Positions 35,568 to 46,876 of a DNA stretch of 64,000 bases are shown here, in pieces. Source of the DNA: Conus ventricosus. Taxonomy: Eukaryota; Mollusca; Gastropoda; Neogastropoda; Conidae. Position 1 is the stretch's first letter; each line of letters begins with the position of its first letter. A model generated the notes under the pieces. The model saw nothing but the letters and a program-made list of their open reading frames with translations. It was not told where the DNA came from and searched no databases. Position numbers and translations under genes: made by a program. The stretch is from assembly GCA_018398815.1 (NCBI GenBank), contig CM031618.1, positions 48,408,813 to 48,472,812 on the forward strand, written 5' to 3'.

Positions 35568-35794
35568 TCAACATTTGCGAGCCACCAGTCGGGAGATGAT
35601 GTAGTCTGTGTTATAGTCCTCAGGATCCACGTCCAACAGTCCCGCCTCGAAACTGGCGTACATCCCGTCCAAGATGGCGCGCTTCTCCTCCGCAGTGCGC
35701 ATGCCCGAAAGACTGCTCCCGAAGGTGGTTTCGCTCCACGTCCGGTGTGCTGACGTCATGATCCGGGCGAAGAACTGTCTGTCGTCAATGCCGT
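35568..35794 (-). CDS. SABATH methyltransferase, terminal exon
   Basis: 227 bp including the stop at 35,568. Encodes 'FFARIMTSAHRTWSETTFGS' then 'RTAEEKRAILDGMYASFEAG' and the end 'DPEDYNTDYIISRLVARK'. This matches the family's C-terminal helix and last strand, which close the active site. The acceptor is 'ctctgcag'. The open frame continues upstream into the intron, but the acceptor and the matching phase (G|AC, Asp) fix the exon start. Confidence 0.9.
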
Positions 35795-35871
35795 CTGCAG
35801 AGTGTCGGATCAAAAAGAAATGATCAGACGTTTTGCACAGTCACACAGACAGACATACAGATAGACAGACA

Positions 35872-35873
<2 letters not shown>

Positions 35874-35928
<55 letters not shown>

Positions 35929-35945
35929 ACACACACACACAAAGT
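35874..35945. repeat. (CA)n microsatellite
   Basis: About 50 bp of uninterrupted (AC)n with short flanking imperfect units, just inside the last intron of the methyltransferase gene. Confidence 0.95.
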
Positions 35946-36652
35946 GAATTCCTCATATTTCCAAGTGCATCTTTAAATAGATGAGCATTCACGGATAGAA
36001 GCCAAACGATGTCACTATCGTTGTTCTCTTCACATCTATGCCCGGGGCGAGTTTTTGATTTTATTTTTATTTTTTTACGTCTTCGTTGGTGACAAGCTCC
36101 CGGGAACGGCCGTTGAAATATGATTCTACCTCGTGCTGGCTCTACGACTGAGGAAGTATCGTCGTCAGTAGAATTATAAACTGACGGCGATGTTGTATGC
36201 GAAAAGTTACGGATAGAACGGCAACCTCCAATTCAGTATGAACACAATCTTATCCGGTGTACATCCACTGTTACCATAGCATTATCTCGGAGTTTGTCGC
36301 ACACGTTTCAAACACTAAGGAAGGCTACTGAAATCGAAAGCGTTTGTTTGTTTTATTTATTTATTTTTTTTTATTTGTGTCATTTTCTTAAAATTCATTT
36401 TGTTCAGAATAATCTCTAATTTTCTGAAATTCATTTTGTTCACAATAATCACTATTTCTCGATAAAACTTGAACCTCTTTGTAAATGATTGGATCCGTAT
36501 CCATAATTTTCACTTGCTATGAAAAAAAGTCACAACCAAACACCAGTGAAGTGACCGCCAGCGACTTCTCTGGAGGTAACCGTCACGATGACCCGACACT
36601 GACCGCTCTGTGTGCATTGGTGGTGAGGCTGCGGTGACACACGGGGTCCGGG

Positions 36653-36887
36653 TGCAACGAAAAGTGTTCACTCCCCGAATGGTTTAACTCCCAGGGAGTT
36701 AAACTGTTCGAATGTAAATTTTAACTCCCCGGCAGTTAAACTAGAATAGAAGAAACTTACTCCCTCTGTGTTTCAGTTTGACTCCTGGGGAGTTATTCTG
36801 ACATACCACCAGAATGACTCCCACTCACCACCCGCCACCCTCTCCCCGCACCTCGCTACCACCCATGCTTCTTATATATTTTCGAAA

Positions 36888-36949
<62 letters not shown>

Positions 36950-37339
36950 CCTTATGCACGGCCACAGTTCTCAACCGATCAACACCAAATTTGGTATCAA
37001 GCATCCTTAGCACCTTGGAAAGGTCATGGGCTATAGCATCCTTAGCACCTTGGAAAGGTCATGGGCTATAGCATCCTTAGCACCTTGGAAAGGTCATGGG
37101 CTATAGCATCCTTAGCACCTTGGAAAGGTCATGGGCTATTTAGTTTTCGGCACCGTTTCTAGGGCGCAGCAAAATCAAATATTCAAAAAATCGGAAGCTC
37201 CACTCTTCCAGCTGAATTCAGCTCTCAACCGATCAACACCGAGTCATTCTAGTTTAACTCCCGGGGAGTTAAAATTTACATATGAACAGTTTAACTCCCT
37301 GGGAGTTAAACCATTCGGGAGTTAAAACTTTTCGTTGCA
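36653..37339. mobile_element. Fold-back/MITE-like element with ~95-bp terminal inverted repeats
   Basis: 36,653-36,747 is the reverse complement of 37,246-37,339 with few differences; both ends carry 'tgcaacga'. Within each arm, short palindromes built on 'tttaactccc' and 'gggagttaaa' recur. The interior has (GT)n at 36,891-36,948 and a 35-bp tandem repeat. No transposase is present. No clear target duplication was found. It lies in the last intron of the methyltransferase gene. Confidence 0.85.
37000..37140. repeat. 35-bp tandem repeat, four near-identical copies
   Basis: The unit is 'agcatccttagcaccttgga' followed by 'aaggtcatgggctat'. The copies are almost identical, suggesting recent amplification inside the fold-back element. 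Confidence 0.95.
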
Positions 37340-37469
37340 CAGGTATGGTTGTGTGTGACAAAGCTGGAACTAGCAGCGTGCCTCTGGAGGAAGGAGAGGT
37401 AAGGAGGAGGGCACAGACGGAACATTTGACACACAAAATAATCGGTTGAAAGAAAATGGAGAACATTAC

Positions 37470-37644
37470 CTTGTCGTTTCTTCTCTCGCCAGAGCAGTTT
37501 GGCGTAAAAAGGGTACACAATCTGGTCGTGGTGTACCAGGGACAGCCCGGCGTCTCGAACAGGGGAGGCTACTGTTTCAAACGGCGTGGTTATCTCCCTT
37601 GCAGTCCGTATGCTGGTGGGGGCCATGCATCTGTGAAACTCTTC
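37470..37644 (-). CDS. SABATH methyltransferase, sixth visible exon
   Basis: 175 bp. Starts in phase 0 with 'EEFHRCMAPTSIRTAREI' and continues to 'SPVRDAGLSLVHHDQ' and 'PFYAKLLWREKKRQ'. This is the family's C-terminal cap region, where 'P.Y..s.eE' contributes to the substrate pocket. The acceptor is 'gttcgtcag' and the donor 'gtaatg'. The last base is the first of a codon completed at 35,794. Confidence 0.85.
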
Positions 37645-37767
37645 CTGACGAACGACACACAGCGGGTTATGGGGGGATTTTTTGTTGTTGTTTTGTTGAT
37701 ATCAGCACAAACCGCTGTTTCGCTGATTTTCTGTACAAACTACCAATGAAAGCTGTACAAACGATTT

Positions 37768-38098
37768 GCTTACTGATTTATAACTTATAAACAATTTACC
37801 GCCTTGGTTTAAATTAAGGCTGTGTCAGGCCAGTTGACATAGGCTAGAACACCAAGGCAACACCAAAATGTTGTTATGCTCTGCATAGTTATGCGGAGAT
37901 TGTCTTCAGTCATGACAAGTTCCTAGCATAATATTATCAGTCTCCAAATCCCCTGGAGTGTGGAGGAGTGTGGCTGCCCACGTGGCGTAATGTTCTCATC
38001 CCCAGCTGATGCATTTGTACCATAGTGTTCAAGTGCTTCGGCTGTTCGGCTGATCCCTGGAGTCTTTTAGCCAGGCTACGACAACAACAACAACAACA
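37768..38098 (+). mobile_element. SINE-like retroposon with (CAA)n tail, copy 2
   Basis: Matches 21,178-21,485 over nearly the whole length and ends in (ACA)n. A short direct repeat, 'aaacgattt', at 37,759-37,767 and 38,099-38,107 may be its target duplication. The 5' ~35 bp differ from copy 1. Confidence 0.75.
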
Positions 38099-38104
38099 AA
38101 ACGA

Positions 38105-38360
38105 TTTAAAGTAACTCCACCAGTTAACATGGACAAACAAATTACAAGACAAAACACGACGCGTTTCGACCTCTTAGATCTTCATCAGGCAAGATGAACA
38201 ACATTCAGGACAATGAAAATGTAGAACGAGCAATCACGTATCTTGTCAAATTCGGCGAGAGATGGTTTTATCTCGCCTGAAGAAGACCTCAGTGGTCAAG
38301 ACGCGCCGTGTGCTGTCCTGTAATTTGTTTGTTCATGTTGACCGGCGGAGTTGCTTTAAA
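38105..38360. mobile_element. Small palindromic element with 86-bp inverted arms
   Basis: 38,105-38,190 and 38,275-38,360 are inverted copies at roughly 80% identity, separated by 84 bp. Each arm holds the order 'tttaaagtaactcc', 'caaacaaattacaagac', 'gtttcgacctc' and 'cttcatcaggc'. The same order is recognisable in the arms of the large palindrome at 19,155-19,929. Confidence 0.8.
38158..38188 (-). ncRNA. Hammerhead-ribozyme core with consensus bases
   Basis: On the minus strand: CTGATGA, then a 5-bp stem II (GATCT, loop AAG, AGGTC), then GAAA, then CGCGTC. All strictly conserved core bases are present, and the short self-complementary CGCG resembles the minimal stem III of Penelope-like and newt-type hammerheads. 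No convincing stem I is visible, so cleavage is doubtful. The other arm (38,276-38,306, plus strand) has a decayed version, CTGAAGA...CAAG. Confidence 0.55.
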
Positions 38361-38559
38361 TTCCTTTTACAATTTGTTTCAAATTTCGTCTGCAGTCACC
38401 TCCCTTTAAAGCTGATTTGTAGCTTGGTTTATTACTGACCGCGATCACACACACTGACTGGCTGAAACCAATTTATTGTCAGATTAACCCATGGTAGTAC
38501 TGGCTGGCATTTAAGAAAACATTATGAACAGAATGTCAACATTTTTCATTCAAAGAAAA

Positions 38560-38733
38560 GGAACATAATTCACACACACACACACACATACATAAACACA
38601 CAATTAAACACATCTCCATAAAACACACCTACACATACACGCCATCACCACCACACCATACCACCCTATACACACACACACACACCCTCTCATACACTAG
38701 CACACGTACACACATGCACTCACTCTCTCTCTC

Positions 38734-38819
<86 letters not shown>

Positions 38820-38966
38820 ACACACCCACACAGAAAAAAGGACATTAAAAAAAAAATTATCTCCATTAAATATTCTGTCTTGTATCCTTTTGCACCTTTG
38901 TCACTATCTCTCTCTCTCCCTCTAAGAGTTGTCCCCTTTTTTCTGGATATCAGTAGATAAGGGCCC

Positions 38967-39004
<38 letters not shown>

Positions 39005-39043
39005 TACAACCTTGAGTTAATCTGACAATTAACTGGTTTCAGT

Positions 39044-39092
<49 letters not shown>

Positions 39093-39160
39093 CGTGTGTG
39101 TGTGCGCGCGCGCGCGCGTGTGTGTGTGCGTGCGTGTGTGTGTAGAAATATCCCCCCCCC
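38560..39160. repeat. Cluster of long (CA)n/(TG)n microsatellites
   Basis: (CA)n of about 80 bp at 38,738-38,822, (TG)n at 38,970-39,001 and 39,045-39,145, plus shorter (CT)n and (CG)n pieces. Confidence 0.95.
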
Positions 39161-39627
39161 CCTCCCCGCACACACACTCACAGATGTGAACTATAAATGC
39201 TTATAATCAGGTACTCCTCAAAAAGTCTTTCGATACAAACACAAAGGTATGTATGTACGTGTATGCACGCGCATGTGTGATTATGTGTGTCTGTCTTTGT
39301 GTGTCTGAGCACGCGCACGCGTGTGTAGTCTTGACAAATTAATAGATATATAAATAGATGAATGAAAAAATAAATCAACAGATAAATGAATAAAAGAGGT
39401 GCTCCCTGGATTGCATGCAACGGATATCCACAAAAATATATGTCTTTCAAATTGTCCTAGTCTCAGCACATATCTGAATTTCATTTCTCACTGTTGATTA
39501 AGGTGTAATATCAGGGGATTGGATACGAGTGTAGTGAAAAACAGTGAAAGAATATTGTGTTCAGAAAGAACAACCTGTTACATGGGAAGACAGACACACA
39601 GCAAGGTGCTTTTTTTCACACTAGAAA

Positions 39628-39885
39628 GTCGCCATCTTGGACCGGTTAGTCTAAAATGGCAGTTTATTAGTCGCCATCTTGGACCGGTTAGTCTAAAATG
39701 GCAGTTCATCAGTCACCATCTTGGACCGGTTAGTCTAAAATGGCAGTTTATTAGTCGCCATCTTGGACCGGTTAGTCTGAAATGGCAGTTTACTAGTCGC
39801 CATCTTGGACCGGTTAGTCTGAAATGGCAGTTTATTGGTCGCCATCTTGGACCGGTTAGTTTAAAATGGCAGTTTATTGTTCGAC
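39628..39885. repeat. 42-bp minisatellite, six copies
   Basis: The unit reads 'cgccatcttggaccggttag' then 'tctaaaatggcagtttattagt'. Because 42 is divisible by three, a 127-residue frame with a repeated 14-residue motif stays open on the plus strand. It lies in an intron of the minus-strand methyltransferase gene and is treated as non-coding. Confidence 0.95.
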
Positions 39886-39985
39886 TCCTATGTTTTCGGT
39901 AATGTGATTCATAATTTCAGTAAAACAACAACAACAACATCAACAACAACAAACCCAAAAGAAAAACAACAGCAGGACATTTAAC

Positions 39986-40176
39986 CTGTGTAATCACATT
40001 CTCCTCCCGCAGTTTTCTCCAAGCCGTTTCCAGATCTCGCCTGACGTCATTTCCGCCACGCCCTGGCGGTAAAACGGCCCCGTGGCCTTCGCTGTTCTTG
40101 CCGGCAGTGGTCTTCTCTTGATCCGCGCTCCTGTAGCTGTTGAAAGCGCTCAGCGACAGCACGACCAGAAGGCCAC
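39986..40176 (-). CDS. SABATH methyltransferase, fifth visible exon
   Basis: 191 bp. Opens with 'GLLVVLSLSAFNSYR', the conserved hydrophobic strand after the PGG turn. A polar loop with Gly/Asn/Arg follows, then 'LETAWRKLREENVITQ', matching the 'W..M...GLI' helix of the family. The acceptor is 'tgtgtcag' and the donor 'gttaaa'; it leaves in phase 0. Confidence 0.85.
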
Positions 40177-40247
40177 CTGACACAAGTACACGACGTAAGT
40201 GGATAGTCTCTTTAAAAGTAAATGGAGGCGGTTGAGTGAGAGTGGGT

Positions 40248-40278
<31 letters not shown>

Positions 40279-40439
40279 CAATGGAGAAAGGTGTGTGTGT
40301 GGGGGGGTGGGGGTGGGGGCCAAAAGGAGGGGAGCGGACTTATAGGCCTGTGTGGATATATGAGCATTGTTTTTGTTATGTTAGGACCCAGGGTTAACTC
40401 CCCTAGCCAAGACAGTCGGGCTAGAATGGTTTGATCGCT

Positions 40440-40830
40440 GAGATTTTACATCAAGATGCCGTATTGGAACGCATGCATTGAAGAAAAAAATTAGTGCCGT
40501 AAATCTCTCTCTCTCTCTCTCTCTCTGTCTGTCTCTCTCTCATATTTATCTATCTACTTACCTTTTTGAAACAAAACGGCTTTTTGAATAAGGAGAAATG
40601 ACTGATGAGATTTTAAATCAAGTGCCGTATTGGAATGCATGCATTGAAGAAAAAAGGAGCGCCGTAAATTTCTCTCTCTGTCCCCGTCTCTCTCATATCT
40701 AAATTATCTACTAACTGTAAAGTGAAAGAAAGCGGCTTTTTCAATAAGGGGGAACGACTTGTGAGATTTTAAATAAAAGTGCCTTACTGTAACGCATGAA
40801 TTGAAGAAAAAAGGGGCGCCGTAAATATAT
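40440..40830. repeat. Tandem repeat, ~150-bp unit, three copies
   Basis: 'gagattttacatcaa' / 'gccgtattggaacgcatgca' / 'ttgaagaaaaaa' / 'gccgtaaat' recurs near 40,440, 40,608 and 40,762, with (CT)n between. A related stretch ('gaaaacggccttttt') occurs near 57,560-57,600. An (AT)n tract at 40,826-40,887 follows. Confidence 0.85.
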
Positions 40831-41105
40831 ATATATATATATATATTATATAATATATATATATATTTTATATATATAATATATAAGCTACACACAAAAA
40901 GTTAAGGATCACTTTCACAAACATTCATAACTGTCAAAATAAGAAAGTCAATGCGTTGAAGTTTGGCCAACATTTAATTCCATTCTTTAGTGATAACAAT
41001 ACACAATTGCCTTCAATCTCGAGCAATCGTTTTTGGGGTGTACATTTGATTAAAGTGGGTACGTATCCAAATTTGATTTCCCAAAGTCATTGAAATCACA
41101 AGACA

Positions 41106-41325
41106 GGGCATACTGATGCTCCCAAAAGCACAGTAATGCGTGTAACCACCATGGCTGTTCTGGCACTCGACGCAGCGAGTCCTCATCGAGTTGACCAGGT
41201 TGGGAAGATCCTCTGTGAAGCGCCTCCACTCAGCTGCAGCATCGGAGAGGTTTGGGCCCCTGGGAGGGGGGGGCCCTCATTTTGGCGACCAGCCATCCCA
41301 GAGGTTCTAAATCGGGTTAGATCGG
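41106..41325 (-). pseudogene. Tc1-like transposase 1, C-terminal part
   Basis: The minus strand continues the transposase from the LTR insertion point with 'SPDL', the segment before the third catalytic residue. Where the family has 'PIEHLWD', the Glu codon is a TAG stop (about 41,305). The rest matches the 'L...M..RC...I.A.GGYTRY' C-terminus through frameshifts. Confidence 0.75.
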
Positions 41326-41330
41326 GACTG

Positions 41331-42316
41331 GTCATGTGACGAACCTCACATCAAGCATGTGACCTCCATCACATGTATTTTAGTGACTAAAATCATTTCC
41401 CCAGCCACAAACAAAAGGAAGAATATTTTGGGGTTTTGATTTTGGGACGGGCGTCCCCAAAAATTGTGAAATGACTCATTAAAGAAAGAAACGTGGTCAT
41501 TGGGTAAAAGTGACCACTGAGTGATAGTTAAAAAAAGGGCTGGAAAGGGCGGGTCATTTTTGAACACTGAATCACCACTAGGAGGGGGGAGGAAAAAATT
41601 TTTAGCCCGCAATGCCTAAGACTCAACCTTGGGGCGCGGTCCTCGCTGCTGACCAGTCTACACGTGGCGATAGAATTGGGAAAGCTACAGGGGAAAACTT
41701 AAAAGAAAAAAGAAAGAAAGAATTCATATGTTGAATTAAAAGCAGTTATTACACAACCCTTTAAATTTCGTTTTTCAGCCCTTCCCCCTTTCCCCTTTTT
41801 TCCTTCCGTGAGGGGGTTTAAAGATGGCCAGGTGTGGGGAACACACCTAGTTAAAGCCCCAAAAGGGAAAGACTCCGGGGAGGGGAGTTGGAATTCGTCA
41901 TCTCCCATGAGGGGAAAATTCAAGTAAAACTCCGGGGAAAGTCGGAACTCGAATCCAGTGACGGGGGAAACGGGGGGGGCGATACAGTCGGAGAGAAAGG
42001 AAACCGACCTTTTATAAAACGAGTCGTTGATTTGCAGGCAAACAAAATTTTAGAAAAAGTAATTATTCTCCTTTCGGGTTTTTTGGGCCAGTTAGGGAAA
42101 GGGGCCATTTTTACAGAAACTGTATTATGTAACGGGGAAAATTTTCAAGGGTGCTGAAAAAAACTTTTTAAAATTTGTTTGATTGTTTTAAAAAAAGGTT
42201 TTTCCCGAAGAAGAGGGGAGAAAAAACATTCGGTAGTGCCCCTTTGGTTTTATTGGAAGGATTGCGTGTGCGTATGGAGTAAATCGCATGAAGCAGTGGG
42301 AAAAAGGGCATGTGAC
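41331..42316 (+). repeat. 5' LTR of copy B
   Basis: Aligns along its length to the 3' LTR at 51,748-52,797. Its first T and other single bases are missing and homopolymers are stretched. LTR copies normally start identical, but much of this difference looks like sequencing error, so it should not be used to date the insertion. Confidence 0.8.
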
Positions 42317-42317
42317 G

Positions 42318-42335
42318 TGGTGACCCCACGTCGCC
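42318..42335 (+). promoter_or_regulatory. Probable primer-binding site
   Basis: 'tggtgaccccacgtcgcc' directly follows the 5' LTR and starts with TGG, as expected for pairing with the CCA end of a tRNA primer. The region has base errors, so the tRNA cannot be named safely. Confidence 0.45.
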
Positions 42336-42339
42336 TTGT

Positions 42340-44970
42340 TTTCCCCTGAAGAAAAAAAAGGGGAAGATTTCATTTTTGCCCCTTGGGCCTGGAAAAACAA
42401 TTTTGATTTTAACCCCAAGGAAAAATTTGATTTTCCCTCAAGGTTGAGGGAAGAAAAAAAAAAGAAAAAATTTGATTTTACCCTCAAGGGTTTAGGAAAG
42501 GGAAAAAAGAAAGTTACCTATTTACTTGGGATTGCAATTTTTTTTTTTTTTGTGTGAGTGAGATTATTTTTCAGGGGGAGGAAACTTCTCTCTTATTTCT
42601 GACTCGAGTTTTTTCTAGTGGTTGTTTGTATGTTTTGGGTTTCCTATTTTTTTTTTTTTCCCCCCCTCGGTAGCCCCCCCGCTTTCCCCCCACTTTACGA
42701 CTAGTTTAAGAGTGGGAGCAGCCCTGATCCTATTTTGTCCTTTTCCCCCATCGGGGAGCCCCCCCGCTTCTCGCTACATTGAGCGGTTAGTTCAAGGTGG
42801 GAGCAGCCTGATCGCCCTTAAATTGGTTTATTTTGTTTTTTTTTTTCTCTGTCCTAAACTTTTTAGTTCAAAATCCCCTTTCCCAGAAATTTTTTCCGAC
42901 CTTTTTCTCCTTCAACGGGCAGGTTTATAAGTCGGGGAAGACTCCTCCAAAAAAATTTTCTGGTTTTTTGGTGTTGGGATTTTTTCTTTGCTTTTGGGGG
43001 AATGCATTTTTTGATTTATTTTTAAACATTTTTTTATTAAAAACTGTATGTTGGTATTTGTCTGATTTGTTTTTTTTTTTCCCTCCCAGTTTTTCACGGG
43101 GGACAGTGACCACTGGGTGCTGTCTGGGGCTTCTTTGCTTTTTTTATTCGTCTCACGTTCCGTCCTTTGATCCTTTCATTTCCTTTCACCCCTTTTTCAA
43201 AACCTCTTAAACCTTTCCCTAAAAGCTCCTATCTAGTTTTTCTTTCTACATTTTCACTTTTTGGTAGGATTTCCCAGTTTGTGTCCTTCCCCTCTTTTTT
43301 AATTTTTGGGGTTCCATTTTTTTTTGTAAGTTTTTATTTCATTTTTTTTATAAGGCATACATCTGTTTTTTGAATTTATTTGGAATTAAAGTAAAAAGAC
43401 TACAACAAGAACATTTTAAAAACTAAAACTTATAAAGAATTTATTTTTGAAAAATTTTCTGGTTTTTCCTTTTTTTTTTTTAGGAAAAAAAGATTTTTCA
43501 TTGAACTTTATTTTTTTTTAAAATTCCAAAAATTTATAGCATTTTTCAAAATTTCTTTTGGAAAAATACATTCCTTGGGTTTGAAAACTACCCTGTTTTT
43601 AGTAAGCTTTTCTGTTTACAACCGGAAATTTGTATTCTTTTATTGTTAATACTATAATACGTTTTTTGTGAAACACAAAAACATCATCATATATCGCCTT
43701 ATTTTTATTCATACCTTAGAAATTGTTTTGTATTTATAATCTATGACGGTTTTTATTATGGATGATTTTGATAAATATGTTCAACAAGGCGAACACTTGG
43801 GTTTTGATGGAGAAAAACTTTACTAACTATGTGCCAACAATGCATAGATAGGACAGACAGGCTTAAGATAGAGAGAAAAAAAGACTACAGAGGGAAGCTG
43901 AAATTGAATAAATAACTACAGAGGGAAAGCAGAAATTGAAGAAAAAGACACAGAGGGAAGCTGAAGCTGAAGAAAATAACTACAGAGGGAAGCTGAAGCT
44001 GAAGAAAAAAGACTACAAAGGAAGCTGAAGATAAAGAACCGCACATTTAAATTGAGAACAGTTAGAATACAAACCGATGCTGAATTTGAGATTACAGGCA
44101 TCGAGAGAACCTCCACCATTGGTTCCGCAAGCGCGCCTCAACCAAAACAGCATATATTCCAAAGTATCCACCGCCGTTCGAGAAAAAAACGGATGACATC
44201 GCTCGCTTTCTTTTCTGCTTGAAGTCACGCAACGTCTTGTGGTTGGCCAAAGGAAAAGTGGACATTGTATATTGCGTCAGTTGTTTAAGGGTAGCGCTTT
44301 GGCACAGTACCACTCACTCGCCTGCGAAACTAATTTAACGTTGGGATCAGGTGAAGAAGAACTCCTCATGAAATTTCAATGTAACTGCCGATCGTTTTCG
44401 CGAACGTTCCGTTCTTGCGCCATACAAAGGAGAATCGTTCACGTCGTTTCTCGGGTCGTAATGTGTCATTGTTAATCGATTAATCAAAAACGAACAAAAA
44501 CTTTTTCAATCACTGCGAGACTCCTTCTAAGAACACTTTTCCAGAGCGTGAGCAAAGATCTGGTCACTTTCCTTAAAGAAAGGCAATTTGAAAAGCGTTG
44601 GGAGGAAATGTGTCAGATGCTGGATCAGTATTGTATCGCTCACAACCTATAAGGGCGTGGCTAGGAAAGGAGAATTTCTATTTTTGAGTCTCATGCGTCA
44701 TGTACTATCCATCGGGACAGGGAATTACAGGAAAAGGAAATCGTGGGTCATTCTGAGTCCCTTTCACGGAAAAACCTATCCTAGGAACTGACAGGATCTT
44801 TCCGCGTTCGAGTGACTTTCGTCAGTACCAGTACTCACCGCCGGAAAAACCCTTGCTCCTCAATAAAACGTTCCGAGGTCGTGGCCAACGACCACCGCGT
44901 ACGACCTTTTTGGCCAGTTTCGTGACAGAAACCGAAGTTCAATCAAAATCAAGTCACTGCGCTCAGTGTT
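42340..44970 (+). other. Leader region of LTR copy B, no readable gag
   Basis: Matches copy A (about 8,480 down to 5,450, minus strand). It has poor base quality up to 43,600. A purine-rich direct repeat built on 'agagggaagctgaa' lies at 43,875-44,030. No gag-like frame or zinc knuckle was found. Confidence 0.6.
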
Positions 44971-44974
44971 CACG

Positions 44975-46844
44975 ATCGGCAGTCAGTAAACCACCGTCCA
45001 TGTGTTGGAGTAATGGTAGTTCAGAATAGAGACGTGTGCGCGTGTGCATATGTGTATGTGTGTGTGCGATGTCGTGTGTAAGATTGGGTTTTGGTATAAG
45101 GTGAAGGTTAGCCAGGTAGGGGGCTGGGAAATAAGATACACATATTTCTTGAGTTTCTCAAATCTTGACTTTTTGAAGGGATGGAAGCGGAGTGGTTTCT
45201 CATTCCCGATTGTTATCCATTTGTTACTTGTGGTTTCTAACACAGAGAAGGCGGGGCAGGATATCGGCTGTTGTTGTGTTGTTCAAATCTAGATTTGTTG
45301 TGGTAAATTGTCGGTGTTGTTGCACGAGCAACACTATCCGTTGGTCCGGCTCGTCAGCTCTGCGGAGGGATACGCGCTCTGACCAATCCTGTTTTGTGTT
45401 TTGAGTAGAGTTCGCTTGTTCCTACCAGTCGGAATGCGTTGAGGGTAGCTTCACTTCGGTCCCTGGTGTTCGTCGAGTGGACTCTCCTTGTAGTTGCGCG
45501 GCAGAGTCGTTAGTCGAGCTGAGTGACTTCGAGTCATAGTCAGTGCCAGGTCCCTCGTCGGTCTGGGTGTGCCCTTGGCCTGTGCCCGGTTTCTGTGTCG
45601 TCCTCTGTTGGCAGCCACTTCAGCCAGTTGCAGAACTGTTGTGGTTGAACGTCGTCGGTCCAGTTGGTGATTTGTTAGGTTCATGGTGGTGTGTTCGTCA
45701 TGTTAGTCTTGTATTATGATGGCGAGTTTGTACTGTAGTTGTCTCATGTTATGTTTAGTTGATTATGTTTGTTGCGTATATGGTTGTCTAGTATATGTCG
45801 TCTTGGTTCTGTGATTGAAACTTCTTGTACAGCCCGTTTGAGTTGTTACATTATTTTTGTATTTTCTGTAAGTAGTGGTACATAAGAGGTTTTCCTGCGT
45901 TCGATTGTCATGTGACAGGGTTTGGCTATTACAATGTGGGTTCGATATAATAACCGTTGATGACGTTATGGAGATGTTGTTTGTGGTTATTTTAATGTTA
46001 CTTCAGTGGTGCAATAAGAAGGTAATATGAGTTGCATTTGTTGAGGATCATAATTGAGTCAGGTGCAGATATGGTCTGCGTGAAATCATACAGGGAGTGT
46101 GGCTCAATTTCAGTTGTAAATAGTAGTGGCTCGTTGAAATTGCTAACGATTTTCGGAGTTGACCTGCACAGCATTGGAAATCGGTTAACTGTGGGCAGTA
46201 GGGCCAAGGCGATTTGTGGTCGAGTGGTTTATTTTTCTGGAGCACACGGTCCCGTGACCATTCAACTTATATTGGTGTCTTTTCACTTTTTTCCGTTACG
46301 AGTTTTGGTTCTCAACGTCGGTGTCGTGCGCCGTGCAGACTGTATTGGTGATGATGCATGTGGTACAGACTGAGTCCATATGGTTAGAAGTTTTGTTAAG
46401 TAAAATGACATTCGTCACACATGCAGGGAAGTATTGTTTGTGACAGAATAGGTTGGAGAAAGATATTTTAGGTTGCAGGGAGATAGTTCCCCATTATGAA
46501 TTTTTTTTAGTAGTCGGAAAGAAGGGTAGGGTAAAGTTTTAAGGCAGGTTACTCAGCATTGATAGGATAAAGACGGAGGTTGTGCAGCATGTAATATTGT
46601 ATGAAGGGTGGATTTTTGGCATAACATAGATTTAACACACTGGTTATCTGACAAGAGATGACATGGATAGTGGGGTGCCTGGATGGAAATTTTGGCGAAC
46701 AAATCAGGTATTGATATATGATTATAATTGACAGTGCAAAAAGGGGTAAGAAATGAAGGATGTGCTGGAGCCGATTCTCTGTAAGAATATGCAAGAACTG
46801 TGAACCGTTAGTAATTGATAAGTTTTTTTTGTTTTTTGTTTTCT

Positions 46845-46876
<32 letters not shown>

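Noticed and set aside
37306..37626. Longer minus-strand frame extending past the methyltransferase exon
   Set aside because: The part beyond 37,470 follows a consensus donor site and loses family similarity; it is intron.
39519..39902. 127-residue frame with six repeats of a 14-residue motif
   Set aside because: A 42-bp minisatellite in a minus-strand intron; periodicity divisible by three explains it.
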